From Pagrus major (taxonomy: Eukaryota > Chordata > Actinopteri > Spariformes > Sparidae): a stretch of DNA of 64,000 bases. Below are positions 40,511 through 56,000 of this stretch, piece after piece. The stretch spans positions 35,506,265-35,570,264 of the forward strand of contig NC_133232.1 of the NCBI RefSeq assembly GCF_040436345.1. Direction: 5' to 3'. The notes under the pieces were generated by a model. The model was not told the origin of the DNA and made no database searches. It saw only the letters and a list, made by a program, of their open reading frames with translations. A program made the translations under genes and the position numbers. Position 1 is the first letter of the stretch. Every line of letters starts with the position of its first letter.

Positions 40511-43500
40511 TTATGTGTAGGCGTTGAGACGCTCCTTGGAGCGAGTGGAGTGGATGTCATGAAGCTCCTGCTCCTCCTTTGACTTGATGTCCTCGTACTT
40601 CTGCATCCGGCAGGCGTCCTTCACGTAGGCCCAGTTGGCAGACAGCACCATCAAGTAGTGGATCTGTGGGATGTGGAAAATTATTAAGTGTGACACCGAT
40701 ACAAAGCAAATTTTAAAAAACACACAAGATCTACTGTCCATGATTTGTAGGGCTGCAAGTAACGATTATTTTCATTGTTGTTGAATGTTTTTTTCCAAGT
40801 AATCGATTAGATTTTTGGTGTATAGATTGTCAGAATACGGTGAAAAATGTTTCCCAAATCCCAAGATGACGTCCTCAGATGTCTTGTTTAGTCCGCAACC
40901 CAAAGATATTAAGTGAACTGTCATAGAGGAGTAAAGAAAACAGAATATATTCACATTTAAGAAGCTGAAATCTGAGAATTTTGACCTTTTTTTCTTAAAA
41001 ACATACTTCTAATTAATCCCTGACAAAATAGTTGACAATTAATTTAATAGATAAGGTTCATCCAAAATAACTTTGGAAATCACACGGGATGGATGACATT
41101 CCATTGGATCTTATTAAAATATAATGTAGACATTATTATTATTAGTTTCATAGGTTTGAATCTTTTGTGGATGAAATTTACTTAAATGTAAATTTCAAAA
41201 GCAATGACTAGCTTGTTTCTGTAGACTGGCAGATTTAAATGAATGAAGACGTTTCCAGTGGTCCAGCAGGTGGCAGCATAATGCTAAATGTAGTTTGGGA
41301 CTTGCGTTACCATGGCAGCTAAGGTTATAATGAAGGTATTGTGCTAAAATGACTGAAGTTGTAACATGGCTTCTCTTTTCACAAGGAATGACGGTTTCAT
41401 AGCTGCACCGCTCTTTGTCTCTGACATGCAGATAAAACAGTTCAGCAACTGAAAAAAACAGTTATTTAGTTTTTATTTTAGTTTCTTTTTTCAGTTGCTG
41501 AGTCTGCATTGGATTCTTTTTTAGCCCTGATTGTGTTCGGGGCTTTGAAGTTTTTTTTTTTTTTTTTGAGGGCAGCTTGTTATCTGGATGCATCAGTGTA
41601 TCTGTTGGGATTGATTTTCTCTGCAAACAGCTCGAAAAAACAACGAGTACATGGTGAAAAGAGTCCTTCCACAATTTGCAACATCATCCCGGACTAGCAG
41701 ACACTTTGTTTCTGAGAAAATGGCTTCTCACAAATTACCGGGTGATGTTTGCAACAATCTCTGAGCCTTTCTTCTCCCTGTTTCCATGACAACGACATGA
41801 CATGCCTGGCGCCTCAGAAGCAGGGAGGGAGACAAACCCTTCCTTTTTCACTGCGCCAAAATGCCTTCTCTCCCATCCACAGCTATTCTCTCACAGGCAA
41901 ACACAACACAGCTGAAGCACCAGCCACAACAAAACATTGCTATTTACCCAGCCACAGTATTTTCCCCACAGTTGGCTGTATTTCCCCCCAAAAAAGGTCC
42001 TTAAGTCCTATCACTGCAGAGCAAAATCTGTCCTTTATGAAGAATATGAGATACCGCACTAATCTTATCTGCATTTAAAGATACATGCCACAGAAAGGGT
42101 GGCTGATTTTGAAGATTTTTTCGTTATGTTTTGATTTTTCATCCCTTGAGAGACGGAGGTGTATGTCTTGCTGTTGTCTCACCATTGCAATAACAGCAGC
42201 TCCCGCTCCAGCGAGGGCGCAGATGAACAGGTGGAAAGTCATGTCCAGCTGTAGCAAAAACAAATCACAGCACATATTACTCCTCAAGGCTCCAGGGACA
42301 TCTCCTAAACATCCAGTTCATTTCTCTATAAATCTATAAACCCACGCGAGTATGAACAGTTTTGTCAATTCCTCTGAATAACTTATTCTCTACATGTATC
42401 GTTCAATATTTCTGAAAACATGGAAATTAAATATTGGTTATATTGTGTTTTAGGGTCCCTTTTGAATTTTGCATGTGAGCAACGTTTACAGCATTTATTG
42501 TTGATCTTTGCAGTCGATGTAGATTCTGTTTACATGGTGATACTCAGGTTATTCACTTCATTCACAGCAGCGTTACTATAAGTGACCATCACACTGTAAA
42601 CTGACAAGGAGACAAGGAGACAGATCATGTAAGGCTGTCTGGTGCACGGAGCATGGAGGGACTGGTTCTGAAGCAGCATGTTGTGTGTGTCTGTTTGTTG
42701 TGTCATCGTGGCGTGTGGCGAGCAGCATGAGATCTTTTCGATGAGTATTGATTGTTCAGCATTTCCAAATGTCCCAACCGTCCCGCTGTTCGCTTTCAGA
42801 GTGGCAAACTTCTCACAATCGTGTTTCTAATCCTTACATTGAAAAAACATCTATCATACATGTATTGATCTACGGTAATTATTCATTTATTTATTAGATG
42901 CTCAGATGCTTTGACCTTACCTCAGTGGATTCACACATCTTGTAGAATTTCTCTGATCCGGCACACACTGTTTTTGCCTCATTAATTGGCACAAGACCTG
43001 AAATAAAGTGATTTACTTAGAAAGCATGTATGTAAAGTAGTGTCGTGCAAAATGCAAAAGTGCCAAAGGTTCATATGTACAATCCACGATTATAATACAG
43101 ACTACATGTACACAATTTTCTCACACAGACAGAGTACAGGCCTCTAATATGATGGTGGCAGCACAAATGGTTGTTGACACTGAGGCAGTATAAGTAGCTG
43201 CCGGTGGCTAATGGACTGAAAGAGGTGGCGCTAATTAAAAATAATGAGACAGTCATTTAAGCTACTGATGCTGATGGACCTTTATCCCAGCTTAACATAG
43301 AGTTATTCTGGATCATTAAAGTTACCAGGACAGTAATCTGAAGAGAAACAGGGAGTCAAATATATCGTAAACGTGAAAATGGTGAACATCACCTTCAAAC
43401 TGGGTCATTTACAGTATTACATTCCTGAAGTGGCTCATTGAATACATTTGTTTCCCTTTGTATGCCACAAAAATGGTGTCAAACAAATTAAGTGTGAAAT

Positions 43501-46500
43501 AAATAATAATTATCAGATGTGCAATAGAAGATCTGCTTTGTGTTCTGTTTTATGCAATAATTTAATTTAACTCACTGTCGGTTATCTATAACCTTAATAG
43601 TTTCATTATCAATCCAGAGTTATAAGGTGATGATTTAACAGAAACAGACTAGGGGCTATACTTCAGCTGAGCCAGCTGAGTTCAATTTTATATCCTGCTA
43701 GGTAAGGTAGAAACAAGCAAACTTTGCAACAAGATAAACGCAGCAACAGTCCAACATGTGAGACGTGTTAGACAGTGGGATCTGTGTGGGGGTGGGTGAA
43801 GAAACGGAGACCGTTCTTACCATACTGGCGTGGGTCCAGGCAGAGTGTGGCCCCCTCCAGCACTGTTGCGTTTTGGCAAATATTCCAGATGTTGAAGTAG
43901 ATAAAGACCGGCAGGGAGGTGAAAGCGGTCACTCCAAGCCAAGCCAGCATGAAGATGTATGTCAGCATGATGAACTGCAGGAGCAACAGAGGAACGCAGA
44001 TCAGTCAGGTACTGTGTCAGTTAAAAATGTCACCATAATCAATGTAAGATTAAACATTCTCCATTCTCAAGTTTAATGACTACAAGTTAGACTGTTTTCT
44101 TTCTTGTGATGAGTGTCCAGTACTTTGTGTTTTGTTCCAGGGCGTTATGGAAGGACACGCAGGTCTTGAGGGAACCTGTGACCTTTCAGGTTACAATCTT
44201 TTCCCCAGCCACCACTTTACCATCTCTCCGCCAACCAGTCTCATTTTAGTTTGGATATTTCCATGGGCACGGGATTAGCATACAGTGACTTAATGACCCC
44301 AATGACCACAAATACCACAGCATAGCTCATTTCCTTCGCCTCCCTGTGGAGCTTCAGATTTGCTAAGCAATTATATCCCAGAGATAATCTTGTTAGGATT
44401 GCTGCAGGCTGCTTTGCTCCGTGTGAGAGTGCTCCAAATTTTTTTTATTGTAGCGACGGCAGTGTAATAGAATTATTTTGATAGATGTTTTTAATGTTAT
44501 TTAGGGGGGGGCTTGTGGTATTTGAGATTTATTTTTTAAGATCATCTACACAAAACACGTTCAAATCCACAAATCATTTAGTGTACTGAAGAATTACAGT
44601 AGGTTTTGCTGGCTGATTAGTAACACTTGCTCAATTCCTAAAAATCAGCTGTAATAATCCATAATATTTGACATAATATCTTGCATTTTTCTGTATGTGC
44701 TGTTGAAAACATCTGGCAGCGTCAGGCTTAATGTGACAGTAATTGTTTAAAAACCAATACAAATGCAGCCGGTCACATAGCATGAGAAGTGATTGCCACT
44801 ATGTCCATAATAGAAACCTTCACCTACTCAACCTTTGACAGTAATTCACTGGACATTTAGACAATTTGATTACCAGTTTGCGATTCTGGAAAAGTGCAAA
44901 ACCGGTGTAAGCGTACACATATACATTAGTAGATTTTCTTATATCAATAAACAGAATCTAAACTAAAATGTGAGTCCTACCCAAGCGCTGACGCAGCGTC
45001 CGCAGGTGGTGATCTTGAAGTCTCCATACAGATCTTTGATGGCTCCACTTGTGAAGAAGCCCTCTACCATCAGCAGGATGCCGTAGACGAAGAAAGCCGA
45101 AGCGATGCCGTAGATCACATACTTGATAATGTCAATCCTGGAGAATGAACAGAAAACCACTGAAAACATCCACAATAACACAACGTTAAACTTTGTTCTC
45201 GGAAATATAACGTTTACATTAAACTGCTTGTGTAGATTTGATTGTTATCAAGTAATGTTGTTTCCCTCTTCTGCCTCAGTAATGTAGATAACACAGATTA
45301 AGTATTGATCCAAAGCAAAAATCGAATCAATCTGGTGATGCAGCACAGTGTGGGAAATGTAGGCTGTGTCGTAAGGCATATATTGAAGCATATATTACCT
45401 TAGGTGGATGAAGAATGTGTACGTATATCAGCAATCGGCCAAAATCAGTTGCAAAAATATCATCGTATGGGGTATCGACAAAAATCCAATATTATGCATC
45501 CCTAGTTTTTCCCCATTGTGAGTATGCAAACAGCCAGTTCTTCTGGGTCATTAATATTTCCTTCATGAATTCAGTAACTGTTAAATCCAGTGTGATCTTT
45601 TTTCTACTCACATGGTGAAGACGTCCAGTGCGTCCACAGGGCTCCGCACCACCTCGAAGTAGTTCTGGAGGATGGTGACGGTGCCAGACAGGGCCTCATG
45701 TCCGCAGCCGCAGAACAGAGCCACACCCGCATACAGCAAGATGGTGGCTATAAGAGACGGGTACGGGATCCCACCCAGGCATTTGATGCAGCACTCAAGG
45801 CATCCTGAAAACACACATACATGAAAAAGAAAAAAATCAACAATTTGTCAACAAAGAAAAAGACAGTTAATCTTCTTAAAGTAAAAATCCAGTGGAAATC
45901 CTCGAGTGGAGAATTTCTATGTTGCTGAAATTTAAATAATTCAACTAAACTTTGCCAATGGGCAAAAGCATTTGCATGTGGTGCACTGTACTGTACTGCC
46001 ATTTATTTTGGGAGAATCTCAAACATTCAAAGCACAGTTGGGAGGCAGTCATGCATGCATGCACGCATGGTGGAACAAAATCCAACAACTTGACAAAGCT
46101 GGACTACAGTACTCATCTCTCCCGGTTAAATGGCGCTTACTCCTTTTCCATTGAGTGTGGGAGCATTTAAAGCAACAAACTGGAGTGAGAGGTTTTAATG
46201 GCCACTTCCACTTTATCTATGCAGTAATCTGACCTCACATTTTCCCCCTGTCCGTGCAGCATATTCGTTCTGTCAGCTGTTCAGCCCTACAGAGGATGCT
46301 GACATTTTATTCAGCACTAAAAACTCGGCCGGAGCTTTTACATAGTAATCCTGACCTTTAACCCCATTCTTCTCCCCGGCTTCCCGTCCCCCGGGGCCCT
46401 TAAGGTGACTAATCACTGCTCGGCTCCAACTTCAATCTCCTGTCTTAGAGATTGCTCTCAGAGAAGCTGAGTCTGTAAACACTCGCGCACACAAATGTGT

Positions 46501-46558
46501 CTGTATGAGTCGCTTAGATTTATGAGACTCCCTCTTGTGCTTGTGTATGAGTGTGTAT

Positions 46559-46593
<35 letters not shown>

Positions 46594-49500
46594 TACTGAG
46601 TCAGTCATTTCTCAGAGTCACAACTACAGAAGTGGAATTCATGTCCTTTGGAAGCCCGGAACAAAACCGGACTTTATAGGGTTTTGCAGTGCATTGCAGT
46701 ATTTTCACAGCCCGGCCCATTGTGAATCAATCTGTAACTCTTCGCCTCGACCTGTGTTACAGTGTAGAGCTGCTTCCTTTGCATAATTGTCCAAAACAAT
46801 ACACGCTGATTTACAATTGTAATACCATGTTCATAGAAACAGAATACTCCTCTTGATCAGCTGCATCGCTATTGTGTCAGTTGATTCATCTGCATTCACA
46901 CTGCCGTGCTCGTCCACAAAAGAGACTCTTCGACAGCACAGTCTGTTTTCATTTTCAGCTGTAGAGACGATAAAAGATTTGACGATTGTTCATCTAGGAT
47001 GTTTTTAGCACCATCTCTTTTATTGTTATCGTGCTTTCTTCACCTGTGTTACAAAGCAAATATCCCTCCTCCTCCTCCTCCCCCTCCTCGTTGTCCTCCT
47101 CCTCCTCCTTCTCAACTCTCTGCCTCCGACTCTGATCCAAACCTGAGTGGAATACCAAGTAGCTGGTCCGCCTGCTGGGCTGTGCTGAGCTCTCAGACGC
47201 TTGGTGCATCTCCGACCCTCACCCCGACTTGCCTAGATTATCTGCATCCTTGCTGATGTAATCCAGTGGCAGGCTGTGGAAGGTCTATTCTGCCTTTCTG
47301 CTTTACTTTTAACCTCTTTCGTCCAGAAAAGATTTTATGAGAATGTACGCTAAAAAAACAGCTTTTCACACTCAGGCTCCACCCAGGGAAGCTACAGCTT
47401 TAAGGCATATACATATATACACAATGACAAAGCCATGAGGTTGTCACTGTCTGTCGGACCTGCTTCTGCTCACTGTTTTAAGCCTCTGTGGTTTAAACAG
47501 GAGGCTCGTCTGGGTAGGTGTGTGTTCTGTAGGGCTGCTGTGATGCCGACTGTTTGCTGGTATTTCTCCATCACACCCACTTCCCAGGGACATCAAATTC
47601 AGGAGACACCTCACCTTTGTCAGATGCTGACAGTGCCATCTGACGTCCACTGCCAGGTGGTTTCACACCGATTCACACCTTGATTCATGGAAGCTTGTAA
47701 ACACTGCGGTGGGTTTAAATGGCTGGGACTCCCCATCTGCCAGTGAACTGATGCAGCTCCCTGGATGAGTCGGGAAACAACTTCAATTCTATTAAGTTCA
47801 AGTGGGATTAGTGAAGTTTTGATAGTCGTAACTTTAAATGGAAATATTAATCCCACTGTCAAAATATTCAATGTCAAACAATTCACTACATTGTTATTGT
47901 ATCACTAATGTTTGACATCTTGACTTGCCTCATCAGCACATTTTGTCAGTTGTTTTGCAGAATACTTTTGGACATTTTCCATTAAACAATGAGAATTTGT
48001 TGCTTTAACCGGATGATTCTTATATATTATGAGTGTTATTCAGCAATGGATGTCTTTGATTGTCTTAATTAGAAATACATTATCTTCTGCTGATGTCTGA
48101 GATGTAAGAAAGTGATTCTGTCACCACCATTTCCCTCAGACTCATCTCCAGTTACCGTATCCTGTAAGAATCGGGCAGAAACAGGACTTATTGATGCATC
48201 AGTCTTTAGTGACAGGAGGAGAGGAGATCAGTCACAGTTACCCTCCGAGCTCAGGGTCAGTGGGCCTATTAAAGCCAGAGTGACAGATCAAACTGTCTGG
48301 TCGTATAACAGTATAACATCTTTTAAAAAAGAACAGGATTTAATCTGTTTGTTCAGTGAAGTTTGGTCTTTAATGTCAGATCAGGCTTTTGTATGCTGAA
48401 GTAAGAAAAGCTGACAGAAATCTTTAAGGACTTTTTCTTTGACCCTCCGTTGAGACATGCAGGGTGGATTTGGTGCTGTAGATGTTTGGAGCCCTGTACT
48501 TAACATGAAGGCAGATGAGCAGTAATATAAATGATTTATGTCACGGCCTCAATCAAGGTTTGTTACCTCTGCATTATTTACATCTGTGCACAGAGATCAA
48601 ACCAACTGGAGCGGGCAGCTTCATTTTAAATGTATTTTACTTGTCCCTTATGTACAACAGCTCCAATCAAGTCAAGTCAGGAGTCATTACTGCTCAATAC
48701 AGCTTGAATTTTGATAGTTTGCAAGTCACAACACAATAATGTCATTTAAGTGCCTTGACTGTGTTGTCTCCATGGAAACCGTGGAAGAAGAAGTTACAGG
48801 GTAGGATGGGAGCTTTAGTGAGCGGCTGTAACAAGAGCGATGTTTTATTGATTGCCTGCTTTTAATTTTATGGAGGGGAAACTCCTCTGAGCTGAGTACA
48901 GTGCACGTGTCAAACTTCAGGCCTGAGGGGAAAATCTGGCCCAGCGCATCATTTTATGTGGCCCATGAGAACTTTTCTATGCTGTTAGGAAAGTGCGGTG
49001 TCCATAAACTACACTTCTCAGAATGCATCTCAGTTTTGTTATCCGCACACTGAAGGCTGCTGCTAGATGTAAGCAGACGTCAGTAGATGCCCTCTGATTA
49101 ACATAAAGCTGACTGGTTGTAGCTTGTAACATTAACAAGGAGCAGCTAAATTAAGAAAAGTTGACGTGGAAGGAAGGAAATTTGATGAAAGATTGGAAAG
49201 CAAATACATGTAAGTACTTGAATGTAGACGAGCCAATATGTCGTCTTTGTAAGGAGGCAGTGGTGCCAAAGGAATACAGTTTACACAGGCACTTTGACGC
49301 CTAACACTGAGTCATGTACGCTCACCTTAGCCACCAAGTAAAGCATCAAAAAAGTCTTTAAATCAAAAGGCAACCTGTGTTTTCTGCGCAGCAGCTGTGA
49401 AAACCAGCTTTATTGTGGCGGAAGCAGTCGCCTGATTGTCAAAGTGTTTTTCAGAAGTTGTGTGAACGAGTGTGCCCTGACGAGAAACAGGCTTTTCAGT

Positions 49501-51038
49501 GTCAGCTTATCAAGAAACACTATCACAGACAGAGTCAGGGAGCTCGCAGAAGATCTGATGACACAGCTGGCTGAAGCGGCGAGCAGTTATCTGCTGCTGT
49601 CATTAGCTGTCGGTGAAAGTCTCCACCACTGATACGGTGCAGTAATAAAATTTCATTTTATTCATTATTAATATTTAATTAATTAAGTTAAGACTAAAGC
49701 CAATAAAAACTGTGTAATATTATAATAAGTAGATCAATTTAAATAGTCTGATATTTATAACCGGCCCTTTGAGGGAAACAATAATGCTGATGTGACCTGA
49801 GATGAAATTGAGTTTGACACCCCTGCGAGTAAAGAGAGGTTTAATAGCAAAGAGCTAAATTAAATGATCATTGTAATTTTCCTAATGACTGACAAAGTGT
49901 TAAAATCACTACTGAATGGATGAATTAGTCTAGAGTGGATGTTAATGTAAGTGTAACGTTCAGCCGAGGCTTCAGTATCATCTCGTCTCGACTTGACTGA
50001 TGCTACGATTGCTTAACAACGATTGTGATCCAGCGTTTGTTTGATTTATTTCCCAACCTCTCTGTCCTCACTGCATCCAACACACCCTCCTCTCATTTCC
50101 TCTCTGTAACTCTTCACTGATCTTAAGTGACTGCAGATGGAGCTGGTGAAAAATTGCGAGTGGTGGTGCGAACTGACTTGGAGAGCTACTGGATGCTTGA
50201 TCCATAATTTAGAAGCGGCGCAGCGCAGCAGAGCACAAGCCTCTCACATTCATTATTCATGCTTTCTGCTTAGCCCAACATTACCTGTGATGAAAATAAA
50301 AGATCCCCTGCTTGATGAGGAGTTGTAAGTGTTTGAATTGATCTTGCTCACAGGTGTACCGCTGCTCGTCTTCTGAAGTACAGAGACAGCACGTCTGGTT
50401 GGGAATTTGGCCTAATTGGCTGGATAAAGTGATTTAAACGGACCAGAGGAAGTGATGATGAAGATGTTTGCTCCTTACTTGGACAAGCGGAAGGCAATAT
50501 GGATAATCTAGTGTTTTGGTTATTTCACATTATTGTTGTCACGGCAGAACAGGTAAACTGCTCACGATAACTGCTTTAATTATTAACGTTATAGGCTGGA
50601 GGCCGTCCTGAAAGCTTTGAGTTTATAGGGTTAAACATCTTTAGAAAAATAGATGATGAGTAGCACATTTAAATGCTTTTAGTTCTGTATGAGTCTCTGA
50701 GGGTCGAAGCAAATGAGGATGTTCTTCCCACTGAGCGTTAATCAAATAAATGTCACTTGCCAAAATTGAAACTCTGGCAACACGAGGATTAGTCTAATGA
50801 ATTTTGAACAAAAGAGACTGTGGTGAGGGTTTTAGATATTTTATCCTCGACACAAAAAAGCCTCTGTTAAAAACAAAGACAAAAAAAAAAAAAAGTGAAG
50901 CCTACATGACCCCAAACACTGCGGTCCAATCAACAGAAGGCGTCTCCCTAATACAAAGAGAAAGGATGACCCCCTCCCAAGGCCCCTCCCACCTCCTACT
51001 TCTCCTCCATCTGTTAGTGTCATATCCGACAGGCAAAA

Positions 51039-51078
<40 letters not shown>

Positions 51079-52580
51079 ACCTAGTCAAGACTCACATGAG
51101 GGATGAGGTTATCCTTAAATAATGCTTGAAGCTAAATGACGTGTTTCAAAGAGAAAATGACTTTAACATCCGGGAGACAGTTGGGGTTAATTAATGAGGG
51201 ATTTGCTGCCCTTTTAAAGGCACTAACGAGTCAGATATTGTTCATTCATATTGATAATTATAGTATTATTATACTTTTCTAGTGGTTTTCTATCCCTTTA
51301 TTAGTTGCCTTGTGCCAAGATTTGTATTTTATCTGGTTTACGAGCTCACAGTAGGTCTGATCTAGTGCAAAGTGACTGAAGCAGTCAATATACTCAGTAC
51401 CTCGCTTATTGGATTTTGTTCACCTGCCTGGATCTGTTTACAGGAGAAAACACAGCATGTATTTGACTCCTACTCCTCCTGCTAGATTTACCATAAAAGT
51501 TTATTTCACTCACTGACGCTGCTGTTAAACTGAGAGCATAAATTCTCTGCATGTAGCCTTAATGATCGCTTAACGAGTGCATGATTGCACTTACAAAATA
51601 CGGCTGTTGGTTTGAAGACTTTTTCTGTCTTTTCTGAGTATTTCATGGTCTTATTAACAGCTGTGTGTTCAATTTAACTGAACTTTATCAGTGTGAGGAA
51701 ATAACCCTCTAAACTCAAAACTTAAAAATCCTTCTTTGTGTATCATTTGGGTCAAGGCACCAGACAAAGTGAGCGAGACAAAGAGAAAGAAAGTGAACCA
51801 GGTGATATTTACACCAGTATAATATTTGCTGTGAACGCTGCCCTCCTGGGATTGTTTACTCTTTAGGGTCAGGAATGTAGTGATATTAAACTCCTCACCT
51901 TGTGAATGAAAAACATCACTCCTATGAGTCGTGCAGATACAAAAGTTTTTGAGTCAAAGTGATCTTTACCATTTCAGCTTTGTTTGCAAAGAAGTTTTGC
52001 AGCTGTAATTAAAGCCAATTTAGACGTCTGATATATCTGAAATATCTAATATATGCTTCTTGTTCTACTCGTGTTTGTTTTTGTCTTTATTTGGCTGTTT
52101 TATCCTGAAGACGTGTTTTTCTTTTGCTAATTTGACAGAAACATTCTCTCCCTAGAATGATCATAAAAGTGCTTATTTCACAGTCAACAGATTATCCGAT
52201 CATCAAAGTAATATTAGGCTGATTTTGAATAATTGCTTTTTAAAGATGATACTGGCCTGTAATGACTGCACGTCTTTGTTGGTGTTTCCATAATTAAAAT
52301 AGCTCTTTTCTGTTTGAAGTCGTGCAGGAATGTTGTGCAGTTACAGCCACAGACAAAAATTAATAAGATTCTGTGTTAGAGGAGGAAATGAACAAAATTA
52401 AATCAAGAGGGTGACGGAAAAGGAGAGTGATAATCTAATTTTGTGTCTGGCGAATGCTGATTTCACTTGCACCACAAGACATCCAATCAGACTCCATTTT
52501 TGCGCATTCAGTTAGCAGTTATTAGTTCCTTGTTACCAGAGGAGTTTTGTATGGGGGTGGGGTGGCAGAGAGCCTGGTCC

Positions 52581-52647
<67 letters not shown>

Positions 52648-53018
52648 GGAGAGAGAGACCTCAGTGGGGGGATGGTGTGTCTGTGTCAGTCTGAGAGTAA
52701 TGGGCGTATACGAGTCTCGTTGCTTTCCTATATTTAATGTGCAGCCCCCCCCTCCCCCTGAAGCGAGCAGGTTTTTTCAGCTCCTGCACGCCCCCCCCCC
52801 CCATCTCCTCTGCGCATGTTTAATCAACCAGTATGGTTGCCATGTCAACCGCAGCGCAAAATCTGAGAATAGACCGGGTACTTCAGAGCCGTGACCCACT
52901 TACTGTATGTCAACAAATTCAGTGGGACAATAGTGAATGAGACACATTACACAGATAACCCCTCCGGGCAGAGAGGACGTTACAGGCCAGGTCCAAAAGC
53001 TCAGCTACCGATTTCCTC

Positions 53019-53065
<47 letters not shown>

Positions 53066-56000
53066 CTCTCACGTAGAGATGGAAGAGTCCGGGCAGGACT
53101 GCGTGACTGCTGAGCAGGGACGTGTCTTTTGTCTGTGCCAAGTTCACTCCAGGAACTGAGGAACAAATGTCAGAAACCCGGGCGAAGAGACGAGGGCTGT
53201 TCGTTTACTTTCAGTTTGCACAGTTAGAGCGAGCCGCTGGGTGAAAAGAGCTTCGATGTCTTGATCTCCAACATAAGAGGCAGCTAGCACCGAGGGGTGT
53301 CGGGATTTAAATCACAGCCTCTCAATAATAGAACTTAATAACAGCCTGTCTTCATATATATGCCTGAATGTGACAGCAACCTGTACAGTTGGATTACATC
53401 GTTACTTATGGCATCCAAATACACTTTCTAATGAATAGCCTCAGTATTTAGACTCTTTAATATACTTGAACTATAGTTTGAAATGCTCTGTAACTTTGAA
53501 ATGAGCCTAAACAACAAGGTGTGCATATTGTATTCCTAGTTTTGATACTGTGCAAAAACCACTACATCATCATTGCAAGGACTGTTCTCAAAATTACATC
53601 ATTATGTTCTGAACACCTGCCATCTCTTATCTAAAAAATCTATACTCAGTGTCATTTCTGCCAGAACAATAAGAAAACCCTGGCAAGTTCTCCACCAGCA
53701 GCTCCAACAAATTTCAGAAGAACAATTGGTGGAACTCCCTCGACTTCTTCTGGGCCGAGGCAGCTCAGGATCCAGAACAATGAGCGAGAGCAGGAGAGAG
53801 ACGGGTTACGTACTGCAGCATGACCAGAGCTCGCTGTGCACTGACACTGTACTCTGAGTTGAAGCTATTATTTCACAGTGGTATAGCTTCAGAAACTGAA
53901 GCCATCATGGGACACAGAACTCTGAACTGAAATGTATGCTGATGTATTTTTTTTTAGGGATAGCAGCTCTTTAAGGCGAGAAGACCAACTCCATTAAAGC
54001 TCTTTAATATGCTCCTACTCTGCAATAAAGGAATATAGTCAGAAATGTAATACAAATTAGTAATATCTTTAGAAAAATAATCAATTATATGTCCTATAAA
54101 TGTGTGTTTAAAGAGTTACGTGTGGCCATGTAAACTTCCAAACCATCAGTCGAACCACAGCAGCCACATTCAAAGCAGCTTCTTCTGATTCAATGCAGAT
54201 TTGCCGTTTATTACAAGAGCTTTAAATTCACAATGCATGAAACTCAGCAAACCATTAAAAAACATACAGCAAAGTACAGTCTGATGATTGTGCATTGTAT
54301 TGTGTCTGCTGTGTGTATGTCATGTCATTTGGCAGAAATCTCAGGTGTTTTATTTAGATTGACAAAAAATATCAATGAGCTTCTCATCATGTAACAGCCT
54401 GCCAAGTCAGTATCCTGATCAAACCGATCAAGCAGAAGGACAGGCGGTGCCTTGCAGAGTGGATTCTTGGCTCAGGAAATGCTAACAGGTGTGCCTTTGT
54501 CAGTTTTTCCATTCTGTGAACTATCCCCCAGAATGCAGTTTGGTTTATTTTTAAAAAAGCAACCCGTCAAATGCTCATTTGCAGAACTTCCCTGCGAAAA
54601 CTTCAATCGTTTCAGCTCATGTGTTCACATTAGTGAAACCTGCTTTTTCAACCGTGGGTTGTTGGTTTGCTTCCCTGTCGCTGATGGCCCCCCGAGGTAC
54701 ATAGTGTGCACTGCTACATTTGGCTAGCAGCTGAAGTGAAGAGCGCCCACCTGGTGCATCTGACTCATAATCTGAGATTTGCAGCCTCAGAAGAGGAAGA
54801 CAGAAGGACATTAACGTGCTGTGAGTGCACTCATTGACACCTACATGTCTTTTGTGTTGGAAATGCCTGTTTGCTGTTTATTTGGGTGAAGCATCGGCCT
54901 ATTTCATTATCACCAACAAAATTATAGGCCTATTAAAATGTCCTTTTGACAGCGGCATACGTTTCTAGTAGTAAATATAGTAGCTAGTTTGCAATAAAAG
55001 CTCCTATAAATCTCAACACAGTGGCCCTCTCACAGGTAAACAGTGTTGCGTGACATTCATAAGCTTTTAAAACTGTCATGGCCGGACAGAGACGTCGTTA
55101 TAGTGCTCGTGTTTTAGAGAACTTTTGCTGTGAGCAGTTTTCGCTTGAATGTTCATTGTTTCTGCCCAAACTCTGATGGCCTTTGATGGACTGTAGCTTG
55201 CTTTTGGCCAACATCACAGCAACAGAGGCCACTTCGGCTTTCTCATGCAATCCTTGACAATTTATTATTGTTCAGTTTTCATCACTTGGTCCTTGTGTGT
55301 GATTTCAGCGCTGAACTTTCTGGTTGCAGCTTTAACTTTTCCTGGATGTGATGCATATATATATATACACAGTATTATAGGCATTAAATCAAAGTGACAT
55401 GAAACCAAACCTGACAGGGTGACCCTGCTTCATTAGAGCGATCATTTCAATCATCTGTCTTCAATAACCAGTAAAGGAGCTGACACTTTTCAAGTCAGTC
55501 ATTTGATAAAAGACCCACATGGTTAGGTGACCAGTGAGCCCCGCTACCTTCTTCTAACATATGTCTCACATCCTGTCACGCTTTATCAACCAGCAAATCT
55601 ACTGAAATGTTCTGCCGTGATCGTGTTGTAGCCTGGTGATAGATGGGAACCTGTTTGTAAATCCTGAAGAAATAGATTTTTATGACACCACTGGTCACAG
55701 ACTGCTTTTTATGTTTGTACGAAGGTATAAACTGAGTTACAACTGTCGGATTAACTTTTAAAGCGTCTCACTGTGTCATGTGTAGTGAACCCTGAGCGTT
55801 AAGCTGGCCTCGAAACTTTGAATTGGTTCAAATTTCACTCTTATCAGTCAGAAAAAGCATCTGTTATCCAAACATTACTAGTAAGGGTTAGCACACAGTG
55901 TAATGCAGTTTTTTAACAAACTCTTTTTGAATTGTGGGAATGGTATTATAACACAGCAAACATCAGCCATTATGTGGATAATGTGGACAACTCTTTACCC

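Noticed and set aside
46906..47256. Proline-rich 116-codon open frame
   Set aside because: It comes from the CTC microsatellite, with no homology or start context, inside gpm6a intron 1.
48112..48399. 95-codon open frame in gpm6a intron 1
   Set aside because: It is the best-looking unexplained frame by composition, but it has no recognisable motif, no bounding splice consensus in frame, and no paired exon. There is not enough to call a gene.
49444..49632. 62-codon frame containing [19 protein letters not shown]
   Set aside because: This is not a host gene. It is a residual piece of hAT transposase and is recorded with the mobile element.
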